Of a DNA stretch of 54,321 nt, positions 34,799 to 44,980 are shown piece by piece. This stretch comes from Paludibacteraceae bacterium (GTDB taxonomy: Bacteria > Bacteroidota > Bacteroidia > Bacteroidales > Paludibacteraceae), in NCBI GenBank assembly GCA_017517845.1, contig JAFWXW010000032.1:1-54321 (forward strand), given 5' to 3'. The number at the start of each line of letters is the position of its first letter. Position 1 is the stretch's first letter. The translations under genes and the position numbers were made by a program. The notes under the pieces were generated by a model. The model was not told where the DNA came from. It ran no database searches and saw only the letters and a program-made list of their open reading frames with translations.

Positions 34799-35266
34799 AT
34801 GGCAGAAATCTTTTCAAACCAACTTAAAGCGGTTCTTTTTTTAGGAGATGTAAATGAACTTGCTGCTTTGCGTCAAGAGAACGGATATACTGTGCAACAT
34901 TTAGATTATGAATCTTTTCGTTCTCGTGACAAATCTGGTCAGCCATACGGTCTAATTAATGCTTCTTTAGCAAATATTACTTTGCGTTCTATATCTGGAG
35001 AAGGTTACAAAGATTTATATAATATCCTTAAAGATAGAGAATGTCACGCTTTTTCAGTTTTATATAATATAACATATAAGAATGATAGATTGGTAGAATC
35101 TTATGATACAGCAACAGTTCTTTATGGTTACATAGTGGAGATAGAAGAAATATTTGATACTAATCATAAGAGAGGTCAAGGTATGATTCTTAATATGAAG
35201 ATTTTACTTCATGATGTTAGTTACATAGGATCAAATACACAGAGGAGATTAGTGGTTAATAGTTAA
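34799..35266 (+). CDS. Divergent Hcp-like (TssD) protein 4
   Basis: A 155-residue protein with a similar tube-protein pattern: LDYESFRSRDKSGQPYGLIN, then LRSISGEGYKDLYNILKD. It is longer than the other paralogues, ending in LHDVSYIGSNTQRRLVVNS. It lies 11 bp after Hcp-like 3 and 12 bp before vgrG1, so it may sit at the tube-spike junction. Its exact role is inferred from position. Confidence 0.62.
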   Translation: MAEIFSNQLKAVLFLGDVNELAALRQENGYTVQHLDYESFRSRDKSGQPYGLINASLANITLRSISGEGYKDLYNILKDRECHAFSVLYNITYKNDRLVESYDTATVLYGYIVEIEEIFDTNHKRGQGMILNMKILLHDVSYIGSNTQRRLVVNS

Positions 35267-35278
35267 AAACGTAGGGTT

Positions 35279-38200
35279 ATGAAAACGGGATATAAGGTAT
35301 TAATCAAAAAAGTTTTTTCAGATGATACCACAGAACCAATAACTTTTACACAAGATGCTTCTTTGGAAAATGCAGAGGTACTATTGAGTGCTTCACTAAG
35401 TAAAATGATGTATAAACCTAGTAGCCTAGAAGTTGAGATTCAAACAGAAAGGTCTATAGGAGATTTTAGAAATTCATTAATTACACTTTCTAATGAAGCT
35501 ACCATTTATGCAAAAGACTATTTCATTTTTAATATAAAACTTAATAATGAGAAAGTAATTCTTACTGCATATAGTCCAGATTATTTTCTTACAATAGATA
35601 AATTTTGTCAGGCGTTTACTGCCAAAACATTAATAGATGGCATTATAAAACCTAGTCTGCAAAATTCCCAAAGTAAACACTTCGATAAATTTAGAAAAAT
35701 ATTAACAGGAGATAGAAGAGGGGAAATAAGTAGTTATGTTTTGAATAATGTTCATAACTTTCTAGAAAAGAAACTAAAAAATCCAGAAGAAAGCAGGGAA
35801 GAAAAACAGGAGTATGTTTATGTAGAGACTATCATTCCGTACGCAGTGCAATACAATGAGAGTTTTTATGACTTTTTGGTGAGATTATGCAGTCGTGACG
35901 GAGAATTTCTATATCTAGACGATGACAATAAATTAAATATAGGGTTAGGAAATGGCAATTCTTTTGATATAAAGACTTTGAAACCTACCTACATTGAATA
36001 TATAGAATCTTATAATGAATCTGATGAAACCAATTGGGTAGATAGAAATTATTTATTAGGTTCAGAAAATTATAATGAAGCAGTTACTGAGAATAAAAAA
36101 CTCAATACTGCATTTGGCGTTTTAGCCCCTGAGTATTTAGAAAAAATAGAAATAGATGAATATTCCACTTGGGATGACTTTACTCACCCTTTTTCAGAAG
36201 TCTGTACAGTACTTCGTGCAATGGCATTAGAAAGAACACTTAAAGATTCTTTGATGACTGCAGGAGCTGTGATTTCTATTAATAATTCCCATTATGGACT
36301 TTTTGTTTGGTATTTTAATAGTGTCTTTAATCATAAGTATCCAAAAGATATGTTACTATATTCTTCTGGAGAAATGACTAGAGAAGAAGAAAATGATATA
36401 GTAAGAGATAATAAAGGTTATCAATGTTTGTATTCTCTTCAAGAAGAAGCAAAAAATGGTCAATTAAAAGTTATTACATCAGAACATTATAATTATAGGT
36501 TGGGTGATATAGTAACAGACAAAAATGATTCGTATGTTGTGTATCAGATAGACCTAAAACTATCACAAGACGAAAATCAATATTACAATGAAGAAAGTGA
36601 ACTTCTACTAGTAAAAAAGACTCCAAAAGGTTTCTTTCCACTACCAATGCCAGAAAAACATATCAGAAGATCTTCTGCTCAGAGAGCAATAGTAGTAGAT
36701 AATTTTGATCCTAGTCGTTTAGGTAGAGTTCGTGTGAAATATCCATGGCAAGATGGTGTGATAAATAATGAAGAGGAGGATTTGAATAAAATTAATAGTA
36801 CTCCATGGATTAGAATTTCTTCTCCAATGGCTTCTGATGGGTCTGGCTTTTTATTTACTCCTTCTGTAAAAGATGAGGTTTTGGTAGATTATGAAGAAGG
36901 AAATATAGAAAGACCATACGTTTGTGGGGCATTTTATAATAATACCAACAGACCTTCTATTCCTTCTAGAAGCCAAACCAAAGGTATTGTAAAATCTATT
37001 ACCTCTGCCAATGGTCATCACTTGTCTTTTATTGATAATGCAGGAGGAGAAAGATATGCGGCAAACTTTTTACCATTAGCCAGATTTGCTGCATCATTTG
37101 GGTTGGCAGACCAACGTATATTCAAAGGTCCATATACCAAATATTTTGGAGGTGGATTTGAGATAGCAGATTATTATGGAATTTATTCCATTACAGGTTC
37201 TACTCACAATAGAAGCATAAATATTAGTTCTCCATTTGGTAAAGTATCTATTGACGCTTTTTCTGGAATAAATATAGAGGCACCCATGGGAGATGTAAAT
37301 ATAGTAGGGAAGAATGTGAATATAGAAGCTAGAAACAACCTAACAATCACCTCTGGAACAAACATTCCAGGATATTTTCGTAACAAAGAAAATTTGGGAA
37401 TATTTGTTGAACCATGGGCAGTGCTTAATAAAGTAACAGGTATAGATTTTAGTTTCTTAAGAACATATTTAGAAGTTATTTTACGCCCAATTGGTGGAAG
37501 CATGCTTATAAAGTCAAATCGTTATATGTGTTTAGAAGCAGGTGATGGGGAAACTATAATAGAAAGAGATAGGGCAAACAACGATTTTGGTTCATTTTTG
37601 TCTTGTACCAATGAAAAAAATGTTGTTGATGTATTATTAAATACAATCTCTAATATACAGACTATTGCTAGAAATTATCGTTCTATGTGTGAAAAATGGG
37701 CTAGTTTATGTGAGAGGGTAAAGGAATATAAAAATACTGCGATTCAACTTGTAGGGGAAACTTTAGTTACAGATTTGGGCGTGCTAACAGAAGAAGAGTT
37801 GGAAAATAAGATTTACACTTTGTCTTCTGACGAAAGAGGACTCTTGAGAGCTATGCGTAGAGATGCAAATGAAATCCATGATATAAAAGATTCATTATTT
37901 GATAATTATAAATTACATGACAATGAAATTAAATCCAAAATAGAGGATTTTGATAATATATTTAAATCTCAAATGAAGAATTGGGATAGCGAAGCTGATG
38001 CTCCTAATATTATTTCAACAAAAGAACTATTGTATAAAGAATTAAAATATGCAGTAAAAGGTGAAAAGAATCTAGATGATGTGGTAGAAATGGACGATTG
38101 GGCAGATGGAATGAATATAGAAGATGCGGTGAGAAGAAAAGATAATTCAGAATTTAATGTGAAATCTTTAATAAAAACCGTAGCAAAAGAGGCAACAGGA

Positions 38201-38383
38201 ATAGCAGATTTTGCTAGATTAAATGACGAAAGAGCCTGGACAGAACGTGAAAAAGGAGCAATTTTGATTTCTGATGACAAGAGAAATTTCTTTAAGATAG
38301 GAACTGATGGCAATCTTCAAAAAGGTTCTCTCAGAGATTACGATAGATTTATTATCGATACCATTAATAGTATAAATGAGTAA
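35279..38383 (+). CDS. T6SS spike protein VgrG (TssI) 1
   Basis: A 1034-residue VgrG. The N-terminal gp27-like part has MYKPSSLEVEIQTE and IPYAVQYNESFYDFLVRLCSRDGEFLYLDDDN. The gp5 OB-fold follows at about residues 460-560 (RAIVVDNFDPSRLGRVRVKYP, PYVCGAFYNN), then a beta-helix (NRSINISSPFGKVSIDAFSG). About 250 further residues form a helical extension, ending in a GAILISDDKRNFFKIGTDG motif also found at the end of VgrG2. The extension may hold or recruit an effector; no toxin motif is seen. Confidence 0.92.
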   Translation: MKTGYKVLIKKVFSDDTTEPITFTQDASLENAEVLLSASLSKMMYKPSSLEVEIQTERSIGDFRNSLITLSNEATIYAKDYFIFNIKLNNEKVILTAYSPDYFLTIDKFCQAFTAKTLIDGIIKPSLQNSQSKHFDKFRKILTGDRRGEISSYVLNNVHNFLEKKLKNPEESREEKQEYVYVETIIPYAVQYNESFYDFLVRLCSRDGEFLYLDDDNKLNIGLGNGNSFDIKTLKPTYIEYIESYNESDETNWVDRNYLLGSENYNEAVTENKKLNTAFGVLAPEYLEKIEIDEYSTWDDFTHPFSEVCTVLRAMALERTLKDSLMTAGAVISINNSHYGLFVWYFNSVFNHKYPKDMLLYSSGEMTREEENDIVRDNKGYQCLYSLQEEAKNGQLKVITSEHYNYRLGDIVTDKNDSYVVYQIDLKLSQDENQYYNEESELLLVKKTPKGFFPLPMPEKHIRRSSAQRAIVVDNFDPSRLGRVRVKYPWQDGVINNEEEDLNKINSTPWIRISSPMASDGSGFLFTPSVKDEVLVDYEEGNIERPYVCGAFYNNTNRPSIPSRSQTKGIVKSITSANGHHLSFIDNAGGERYAANFLPLARFAASFGLADQRIFKGPYTKYFGGGFEIADYYGIYSITGSTHNRSINISSPFGKVSIDAFSGINIEAPMGDVNIVGKNVNIEARNNLTITSGTNIPGYFRNKENLGIFVEPWAVLNKVTGIDFSFLRTYLEVILRPIGGSMLIKSNRYMCLEAGDGETIIERDRANNDFGSFLSCTNEKNVVDVLLNTISNIQTIARNYRSMCEKWASLCERVKEYKNTAIQLVGETLVTDLGVLTEEELENKIYTLSSDERGLLRAMRRDANEIHDIKDSLFDNYKLHDNEIKSKIEDFDNIFKSQMKNWDSEADAPNIISTKELLYKELKYAVKGEKNLDDVVEMDDWADGMNIEDAVRRKDNSEFNVKSLIKTVAKEATGIADFARLNDERAWTEREKGAILISDDKRNFFKIGTDGNLQKGSLRDYDRFIIDTINSINE

Positions 38384-38427
38384 ATAAAATAATTGTGTAA
38401 TAGTTTAATTAAAAGGAATTTAAGACT

Positions 38428-41400
38428 ATGGCAACAGAATATAGATTATATGTAAGAGAAATCAATTCTGATTATACTAGAATTGATGAAACTGTACTAA
38501 ATGTGAATCTGATTCAATGTATGTATAAACCTAGTTCTTTAGAAATAGAAATTCAGACAGTTAGTGATATAAATACTTTTAAAGATAAATTGATAAAATT
38601 ATCATATAGAAATAATAACGGAACTACTGAATCTGATTTATTTAAGGATTATTTTATTTTCAACATAAGGAAAAAAGGTGAAAAGATAACTTTAACTGCA
38701 TATAGTTTAGACAAATTCTTAACTATAGATAAATTCTCTCAAGCATTTACAGGAAAACTACTTGTAGATGAAATGATAAAACCTACTTTACAAACTTCTA
38801 ATAGTACTAGTTTTAAGAATTTTAGAAAGATACTAACCAAAAGTGAAACTGGAGATATTTCAAATATAATAAAAAACAAAATACAAAACTCCATTATTCC
38901 ATACGCAGTTCAATATAATGAAAGTTTCTATGACTTTATGGTACGTATGTGTAATAGAGATGGTGAGTTCTTATTTTTTGATGAAAATCAAGAATTGCAC
39001 ATAGGTCTAGATGAAACAGTTACAAATACAAATTTAGAATTAAATACAGAAACAGAGATAATAGATTCTTATTTTGAAACGGATGAAAGTAATTGGGTGG
39101 ACCCCGATTATCTAGGTAAGTTAAAAGATAAAGGAGTAGATTATAAAGAAAACTTTAATTCTACTGCAACAAAAGAAACATCTAATCTTTATTCATCTTG
39201 CTATGTGTTGGCACCAGAATATTTAGAAAATATCAAGGAGGTGGAAAGAAAAGATTATGCGGTATTAGGAGATTATATGTGTTGGTTCTCTGAAGTAGCA
39301 GCTTCTCTTCGTGCATTTGAAGAGAATGGAGCAGTGTCTGATAGTTTAGTAGCAACCGCAAAATATATAGCAGATAGGGTTTTGCATATAAAATATTTTA
39401 AAGATGGCGTTAATAAAGATTATGAAAATAAATTTAGATATATCTACAAGAAAGAAGGTGATGAAACCATAAAGGAAGAGAGAAGTTATCTATATGCAGA
39501 TGAACAAAGAAAAAAAATAAACTATCAAGAAATATACAAAGGACAACAATTCTCTCAATCCAATCAGATTATAATCAATATTTCTTATGTGCCTCCAGTA
39601 AAAGTAGGACAAGTAATAAAGTTATCTACAGGAGATGACAAATATGTTGTTTATAATATAGAGAATTATATTATAGGAACTAAATTTGGTGATGATATTA
39701 GTTATGTAGAAGATTATAAGATACTTTTAATTAAGTTTAATGGTGATACTGTCTATCCATTGCCAATTATAGAAAACCGCTTTCGTAAATCTTCTGCTCA
39801 ACGTGCTATTGTAATGGATAATTTTGATCCCTCTCGTTTGGGACGTGTTCGTGTAAAATTCCCATGGCAAAAAGAGAAAGATACAGAGCAGAAAAATGAG
39901 GATCAAATTAATGAAAGTAATAACTGGACTCCTTGGATTCGTGTTGCTACACCTATGGCTTCTGATGGGGCGGGATTTTTATTTACACCTGCTGTGAATG
40001 ATGAAGTATTAGTGGATTATGAAGACGGAAATATAGAAAGACCATACGTTTGTGGTGCTTTTTATAATGAATCCAATAGACCTTCTATCGCATCTCAAAG
40101 CCAAATGCATGGCAAAGTAAAATCTATTACATCTGCCAATGGTCACCATATTTCATTTACAGATAATGCAGGATTGGAGCGTTATGTTTCTAACTTTATG
40201 CCAATAGCTAAATATGTGTCATCTTTTGGTTTATGTGATGAGCAGTCATTTAAATTTGATGAAGCAAAATATTTTGGAGGTGGGTTTGAAATTTCCGATT
40301 ATTTTGGAATCTATTCTATAACTGGTTCAACACACAATAGAAGTATAAATGTAAGTTCTCCTTTTGGTTCAGTAAGTATAGATGCATTCCAAGGTATAAC
40401 TATTAATGCTCCATTAGGAGATGTGAAAATAGTTGGAAAGAATGTAAGTATAGAAGCAAGAAATAATTTGAAATTAGAATCTGGTACTAATATTAAGAAT
40501 TGTTTTGGTAAATATAAAAATAGTGGATTCCAAAAAACAATTAATGAATTTGCTTCTAGTTTGTTTGCAGATAATTTGTTAGGAACTATTACAGGAATGA
40601 TTGATTTAAGTTTCTTTAGAAACTATGTAGAAGTACTTTTGCGACCTATTGGTGGTACAATGCTTATAAAATCAAATCGTTATTTAAGATTAGAGGCAGG
40701 AGAAGGGAAAGCTGTTCCAGTAAAAAATCTAAATAATAAGGGAATAGGTATTTTAAGATCATTTGTAAATGTAGAACACAAAACTCCTCTACAATATGCA
40801 AAAGAAGATGCGTTAAGAGCATATTCAGATTTGTGTTCCTATAGAGACAATTTGAATTCAATATTGAGTAAATATAGAACAATATGCGGTAGAGAGAATC
40901 ATCAAGATGTTAAATTCTTTAATGGAAGTACTCTTAAAGCATATAGTGATATCATACATGAAATCACTGAGCAAGATGAAGTATTTAAGAATTCTATAAA
41001 ACTTATAAGTGAAGAATTAGAAGAATGTAGTAAAAAGATTCAAATTTTGAAGATTTTTGATGACAAGGATTACAAAGATGAAGTAGATCGTTTATGGAAT
41101 AGACTAAAAGGTAATTTTAATGGAGAAGTGTCCAACTTGCAAATTGAATTAAATAAAAGGGAATTAGTGTATAACCATTTAAAAAGAATTGTTGGGAAAA
41201 ATGAAGAAATGGAAAAAAGTCTATCATTCGTACAAATACAAACCTATGATGATGAAAGTGTTGCAAATTCTATTACTGTAAAAAACAGAGGTATGGAAGA
41301 AAGTGAAGAAGCTTGGTACAAGGTTTGGGGTGATAAGGCTTTAGACTCAGTAAAGAAACAGCTTGATGTAGGTGGATTTATGGATTTATCTGATGATAAA

Positions 41401-41559
41401 GTTTGGGGAACAAACGACAAAGGTGCAATTCTTTTCTCTGATGATAAAAAATCATTCTTCAGAATCCAACCTGATGGTACTTTTGCAAAAGGATTGATAC
41501 GCAATTATAAAGAAGAGTTCCTACAATTAATGAAAAACGTTAATAATGATCAACAATGA
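38428..41559 (+). CDS. T6SS spike protein VgrG (TssI) 2
   Basis: A 1043-residue paralogue of VgrG1 with the same parts: MYKPSSLEIEIQT, IPYAVQYNESFYDFMVRMCNRDGEF, RAIVMDNFDPSRLGRVRVKFP, PYVCGAFYNES and the beta-helix NRSINVSSPFGSVSIDAFQG. A helical extension of ~270 residues differs in sequence from VgrG1, but both end in GAILFSDDKKSFFRIQPDG...KG.IRNY. Two different VgrGs suggest mixed spikes or alternative cargo. It overlaps the next gene by four bases (ATGA), so their products probably work together. Confidence 0.92.
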   Translation: MATEYRLYVREINSDYTRIDETVLNVNLIQCMYKPSSLEIEIQTVSDINTFKDKLIKLSYRNNNGTTESDLFKDYFIFNIRKKGEKITLTAYSLDKFLTIDKFSQAFTGKLLVDEMIKPTLQTSNSTSFKNFRKILTKSETGDISNIIKNKIQNSIIPYAVQYNESFYDFMVRMCNRDGEFLFFDENQELHIGLDETVTNTNLELNTETEIIDSYFETDESNWVDPDYLGKLKDKGVDYKENFNSTATKETSNLYSSCYVLAPEYLENIKEVERKDYAVLGDYMCWFSEVAASLRAFEENGAVSDSLVATAKYIADRVLHIKYFKDGVNKDYENKFRYIYKKEGDETIKEERSYLYADEQRKKINYQEIYKGQQFSQSNQIIINISYVPPVKVGQVIKLSTGDDKYVVYNIENYIIGTKFGDDISYVEDYKILLIKFNGDTVYPLPIIENRFRKSSAQRAIVMDNFDPSRLGRVRVKFPWQKEKDTEQKNEDQINESNNWTPWIRVATPMASDGAGFLFTPAVNDEVLVDYEDGNIERPYVCGAFYNESNRPSIASQSQMHGKVKSITSANGHHISFTDNAGLERYVSNFMPIAKYVSSFGLCDEQSFKFDEAKYFGGGFEISDYFGIYSITGSTHNRSINVSSPFGSVSIDAFQGITINAPLGDVKIVGKNVSIEARNNLKLESGTNIKNCFGKYKNSGFQKTINEFASSLFADNLLGTITGMIDLSFFRNYVEVLLRPIGGTMLIKSNRYLRLEAGEGKAVPVKNLNNKGIGILRSFVNVEHKTPLQYAKEDALRAYSDLCSYRDNLNSILSKYRTICGRENHQDVKFFNGSTLKAYSDIIHEITEQDEVFKNSIKLISEELEECSKKIQILKIFDDKDYKDEVDRLWNRLKGNFNGEVSNLQIELNKRELVYNHLKRIVGKNEEMEKSLSFVQIQTYDDESVANSITVKNRGMEESEEAWYKVWGDKALDSVKKQLDVGGFMDLSDDKVWGTNDKGAILFSDDKKSFFRIQPDGTFAKGLIRNYKEEFLQLMKNVNNDQQ

Positions 41560-43361
41560 ACACAATAGCAGAAAACTTTGAAAAGTGGCAATCTGAACTA
41601 GAGGAACTTCAGAAAAATGTCAAAAAGGATTTAGAAGAGATTAAGCGTTGCAAGACAGAAGTTCAGTCCATGAAAAACAACTTGACAGACACTCTAGGTG
41701 AACTAAAAGAACTCACCAGAGGCAAGTTTATTCGTGATGAAAATCGCATAATCCTTTCTGCACCAGAGATTATTATAGGCAATGTAGATAAAGACGGAGT
41801 ACTTTACAATATGCCTTCACACATAGTTGTGCGAGGTAATGATGTAAATATAGAAGCCACAGGTTTAGGCGGGTTATTAGGAGGAAGCGTAACAACCCGT
41901 GCTTCGCAAATTCGCAACATAGCAGAAGACCCAGGCAAAGACGGCAACGAACATGCCGTATTGCCATTCTCAGAAGTGGTGTCACAAGGACGTAGTGTCG
42001 CACTCATTAGTGAAGATGCCAAAGGAGTTTTCACTCGCCCTGCATGTGGTGGAATAACAGGAGTGGAACTTAGTTCAGAAACAGGCATTGCTATGAATGC
42101 CACATTGTCTAATACAAACAAGAAGTCTATTCTTAAAAACAGGGGTAAACAATTGGATTCTCAAATAAAAGATCTAGAGTCTCGTTCCAAATCTCTCAAG
42201 CAAGAGGTAGAATCTAATATGCAGAACTTAAAAAAGATAGTTGAAACAGAAGACCTATTGGGAAGTGTTACTGCAGCACGTACCAATTACCTAGACATTA
42301 GTGAACTTTATGAATCCTTTGAAACATGTTCTGCTTCATTATATAGTTCTATGGCAGGATATTTCAGTGTGCTATCCAAACTTGCAGAAGCCAATAGGCA
42401 AAAAAATTGCATAGAAGAGATGGAAAAAACTGTGGATAATAAAAAATCATCATTCAAAGATAAAACCACAGGTACATTCATTAGCATGCGTTCAGAAAAC
42501 ATCACAGCCCTATCTGTAGATGGTGATGGTAATTATCGTGAAAACAAAGAAGCAGGTGTAAGTATCACAGCAAAACATGTGAATATTGGAACTGTCAAAG
42601 CAGATGAATCACTTCAAGATGATAGTACCATTACCATGGCTTCACGTAAGGTAGAAATAAGTACTCTTAATCCCAAAGTGGAACGCAATGACAAAGGTGA
42701 AATCACCAAAGCAGATTACCCTGCAGTAGGTGATGTTATCATTAAGTCCAAAAACATAGATCTAGAAACTCTAGACTATGAGTGGAAAGATAAGAAACAA
42801 CAAGAAAAGGCTCTTACCAAAGATGGAAAAATAGCATTGCGAGCAGAAAAAGTGGATGTGTCTGTAACAGATACAGAAGGTAAGGCAACAGGAAAAGTGT
42901 CTGTAAATGCCAAAGTGCTAGAAGTGAAATCTATGGATGTAGATAAAGATAAACGCACAGAAAAATCACTAGCCAAAGGTAGTACTATGCTTCTGCTTTC
43001 TGAAAAAATGTATATGGGTGCACGTGATTCCAAACTTAAGAGTGCTCAATTACAAGTTTCTTCAGATAAGACAGGACTATTTGCAGACTCTACTCTAGAA
43101 CTCCAACAAGCCAAAGCAGTAGTCCAACTCTCTGGAGGCAACACAGCAGTGGGAGGTGGAAATCTAGACCTTTATGGTAAAACCACCCTTCAAGGTGATG
43201 TTACAGCAAAAGGTTCTATCACAGGTGGCGATATAGAAATGAAAAACATGAAAGTGAAATCTTCATTTAAGTCTCCAAGCACATCAGAAGGTATTGCAGT
43301 GCCAGGAGCACCTGCCACTGGCAAACTTAGTGCAAAACTTAAGGAAGAAGAACTAAAATAA
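41556..43361 (+). CDS. VgrG-coupled beta-rich spike-like protein
   Basis: A 601-residue protein of no family I can name. An N-terminal coiled coil (residues ~5-55, ELEELQKNVKKDLEEIK) is followed by IILSAPEIIIGNVDKDG and many short beta repeats of the kind xVxIxAxxVxIxT seen in VgrG beta-helices (HVNIGTV, GKVSVNAKVLEVKS, LDLYGKTTLQGDVTAKGSI). A second coiled coil lies near residues 185-230. The C-terminus is Pro/Ala-rich (GIAVPGAPATGK). It overlaps vgrG2 by four bases. It may extend the spike or be a carrier for effectors. Confidence 0.6.
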   Translation: MNTIAENFEKWQSELEELQKNVKKDLEEIKRCKTEVQSMKNNLTDTLGELKELTRGKFIRDENRIILSAPEIIIGNVDKDGVLYNMPSHIVVRGNDVNIEATGLGGLLGGSVTTRASQIRNIAEDPGKDGNEHAVLPFSEVVSQGRSVALISEDAKGVFTRPACGGITGVELSSETGIAMNATLSNTNKKSILKNRGKQLDSQIKDLESRSKSLKQEVESNMQNLKKIVETEDLLGSVTAARTNYLDISELYESFETCSASLYSSMAGYFSVLSKLAEANRQKNCIEEMEKTVDNKKSSFKDKTTGTFISMRSENITALSVDGDGNYRENKEAGVSITAKHVNIGTVKADESLQDDSTITMASRKVEISTLNPKVERNDKGEITKADYPAVGDVIIKSKNIDLETLDYEWKDKKQQEKALTKDGKIALRAEKVDVSVTDTEGKATGKVSVNAKVLEVKSMDVDKDKRTEKSLAKGSTMLLLSEKMYMGARDSKLKSAQLQVSSDKTGLFADSTLELQQAKAVVQLSGGNTAVGGGNLDLYGKTTLQGDVTAKGSITGGDIEMKNMKVKSSFKSPSTSEGIAVPGAPATGKLSAKLKEEELK

Positions 43362-43362
43362 C

Positions 43363-43391
43363 GAGTTGAATTACATCTTTTTATTCAACTC
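43363..43391 (+). terminator. Candidate terminator of the first T6SS operon
   Basis: GAGTTGAA (43363-43370) and TTCAACTC (43384-43391) form an 8-bp stem with a 13-base loop directly after the stop at 43361. A T-rich tract follows. Confidence 0.6.
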
Positions 43392-43417
43392 TTATAGTCT
43401 TTAAAATCTAAAAAAAA

Positions 43418-43478
43418 GCTCTGAATCCTGCGGAATCTATCAAATTTTACCACATTCCGCAGAGTTCAGAGTATTTTT
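43418..43478. repeat. 61-bp direct repeat with dyad, left copy
   Basis: 51 of 61 bases match 44936-44996, in the same orientation. Inside, CTGCGGAAT and ATTCCGCAG form a dyad extended by CTCTGAA and TTCAGAG. T-tracts on both sides suggest it can also work as a bidirectional terminator. The right copy is upstream of the ATPase gene at 43484-44896, so the pair brackets that gene. Confidence 0.85.
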
Positions 43479-43483
43479 ATGAG

Positions 43484-44896
43484 TTAGTAGAATAAAGAAT
43501 CTGCCAAAATTATTTTTTGAAATTCATTTGAATACTCATTTTTTTGTACTTCGTTTGCAGAAATTAAAACTAAATGTACAGCTTTGGAAGTTTGCAACTC
43601 CTGAATAAATCTAGCCTTTTTGTTCTGTATTACTTCATTATAGTCAGAATCTATTGTATATTTTTCTTTTGTATATTTTATTTCACAAATATCTATCACA
43701 TTATCATCACGTTCTATAACCAAATCTATCTGTGCTCCTTTGCCATTTTTGGAATCTGTACTTCTCCAGGAACATACATTGCTAATTACACCTGTTATTC
43801 CTAAATTTGACTTAATCTGAGGAACATGTGCTAGACATACTCTTTCAAATGCAAGCCCGCACCAATTGTAATAAAGTGGAGTTCCCTGATTATGTGACCA
43901 AAAGTTTTCGTCGTTGCGTTCATTATTCTGCATAAATTTATAGTAGAAAAGAGTAAATGGGTCAATTAATTGGTATATTGCGTTTTTCTTCTTAAATCCA
44001 ATATGATTATATTTTCTAATGAAGCCACAATATTCCAAATCTTCTAGGATTGTAGAAAGTTTGCCATTGTCAGAAATCTTTATCGACTCAATTAGTTCTT
44101 CTCTAGACATTCCTACTTTTTTTATTCCTAGTGCATGAATTACTTTGATATACGATTCAGGATTTCTAAATAATGAAGCATATAAATCATCATATTCATT
44201 ATGAAGTTCACCCTCTGGGTTAAAGAAGATACTATCTATATTTTGAGCAAGACTTTTGCTTCTATCCAAAAATGTCCAATAAAATGGGACACCGCCCATT
44301 ATCATATAGTTTTCTAGTATTTGCCTTCTACTCATTCCCAACTTGTTGGCAGTGGCATATAACTCACATTCTTGTAATGTAAAAGGTTTTATATTTATCT
44401 TAGTTGTTACACGTCCACGTAAACCACCATGATTTTTAACTAGTTTGTTAATTACCCATGAAGTAGCAGAACCACAAACAACCAATAACACATCCTTTCT
44501 GCCAGAAGCCCAACCATTCCAGAAATGTTCTAATGCAGGAATAAAACCAGAATGGAAAGTATCCATCCAAGGCATTTCATCTATAAAAATAACTTTCTTA
44601 TTTTCTGTAGAATTTTTAATTACATCTTTTAGTTGATCAAATGCATCTATCCAGGTTTTAGCCAAAGGCACATTCGCACCAGCCTCCTTCAAAGAAGATT
44701 GCCATGCTTTTAGTTGCTTTTTCATAGAAGATTTAGCCAATCCAGCATGCTCAAACGTAAACTTGTAATCAAAGGTTTCTCGCACAAAAAATGTTTTGCC
44801 CACTCTTCTGCGACCATATACTGTTACAAACTGCGAATACTCAGATTCGTATGCTTTCATCAGTTTTTCCTTCTCTAAAATTCTACCTACAATCAT
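43484..44896 (-). CDS. AAA+ ATPase with PD-(D/E)XK-like C-terminus (ATPase_2/DUF234 type)
   Basis: A 470-residue ATPase. Walker A is GRRRVGKTF (residues ~28-36), Walker B VIFIDEMPW with Asp106-Glu107, then VVCGSATSWV. A winged-helix segment (GMSREELIESIKI) precedes the C-terminal nuclease-like core AQIDLVIERDDNVIDICEIKY, which keeps the Asp and Glu-x-Lys of PD-(D/E)XK enzymes. It is related to the ATPase at 45723-47168. The gene is bracketed by a 61-bp direct repeat. The promoter has a TATATTTG box at 44919-44926. Function is unknown. Confidence 0.82.
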   Translation of the reverse strand: MIVGRILEKEKLMKAYESEYSQFVTVYGRRRVGKTFFVRETFDYKFTFEHAGLAKSSMKKQLKAWQSSLKEAGANVPLAKTWIDAFDQLKDVIKNSTENKKVIFIDEMPWMDTFHSGFIPALEHFWNGWASGRKDVLLVVCGSATSWVINKLVKNHGGLRGRVTTKINIKPFTLQECELYATANKLGMSRRQILENYMIMGGVPFYWTFLDRSKSLAQNIDSIFFNPEGELHNEYDDLYASLFRNPESYIKVIHALGIKKVGMSREELIESIKISDNGKLSTILEDLEYCGFIRKYNHIGFKKKNAIYQLIDPFTLFYYKFMQNNERNDENFWSHNQGTPLYYNWCGLAFERVCLAHVPQIKSNLGITGVISNVCSWRSTDSKNGKGAQIDLVIERDDNVIDICEIKYTKEKYTIDSDYNEVIQNKKARFIQELQTSKAVHLVLISANEVQKNEYSNEFQKIILADSLFY

Positions 44897-44918
44897 ATAT
44901 ACAGAAATTATATTTTTG

Positions 44919-44980
44919 CAAATATAATAAAAAATGCTCGCAATCCTGCGGAATGTGGCAAAAATTTACACATTCCGCAG
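44919..44980 (-). promoter_or_regulatory. Promoter and dyad of the ATPase gene at 43484
   Basis: The -7 box TATATTTG is at 44919-44926 on the reverse strand. Just upstream, a perfect 12-bp dyad CTGCGGAATGTG...CACATTCCGCAG (44946-44980) with an 11-base spacer lies within the right direct repeat, where it would cover the -33 region. Confidence 0.6.
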
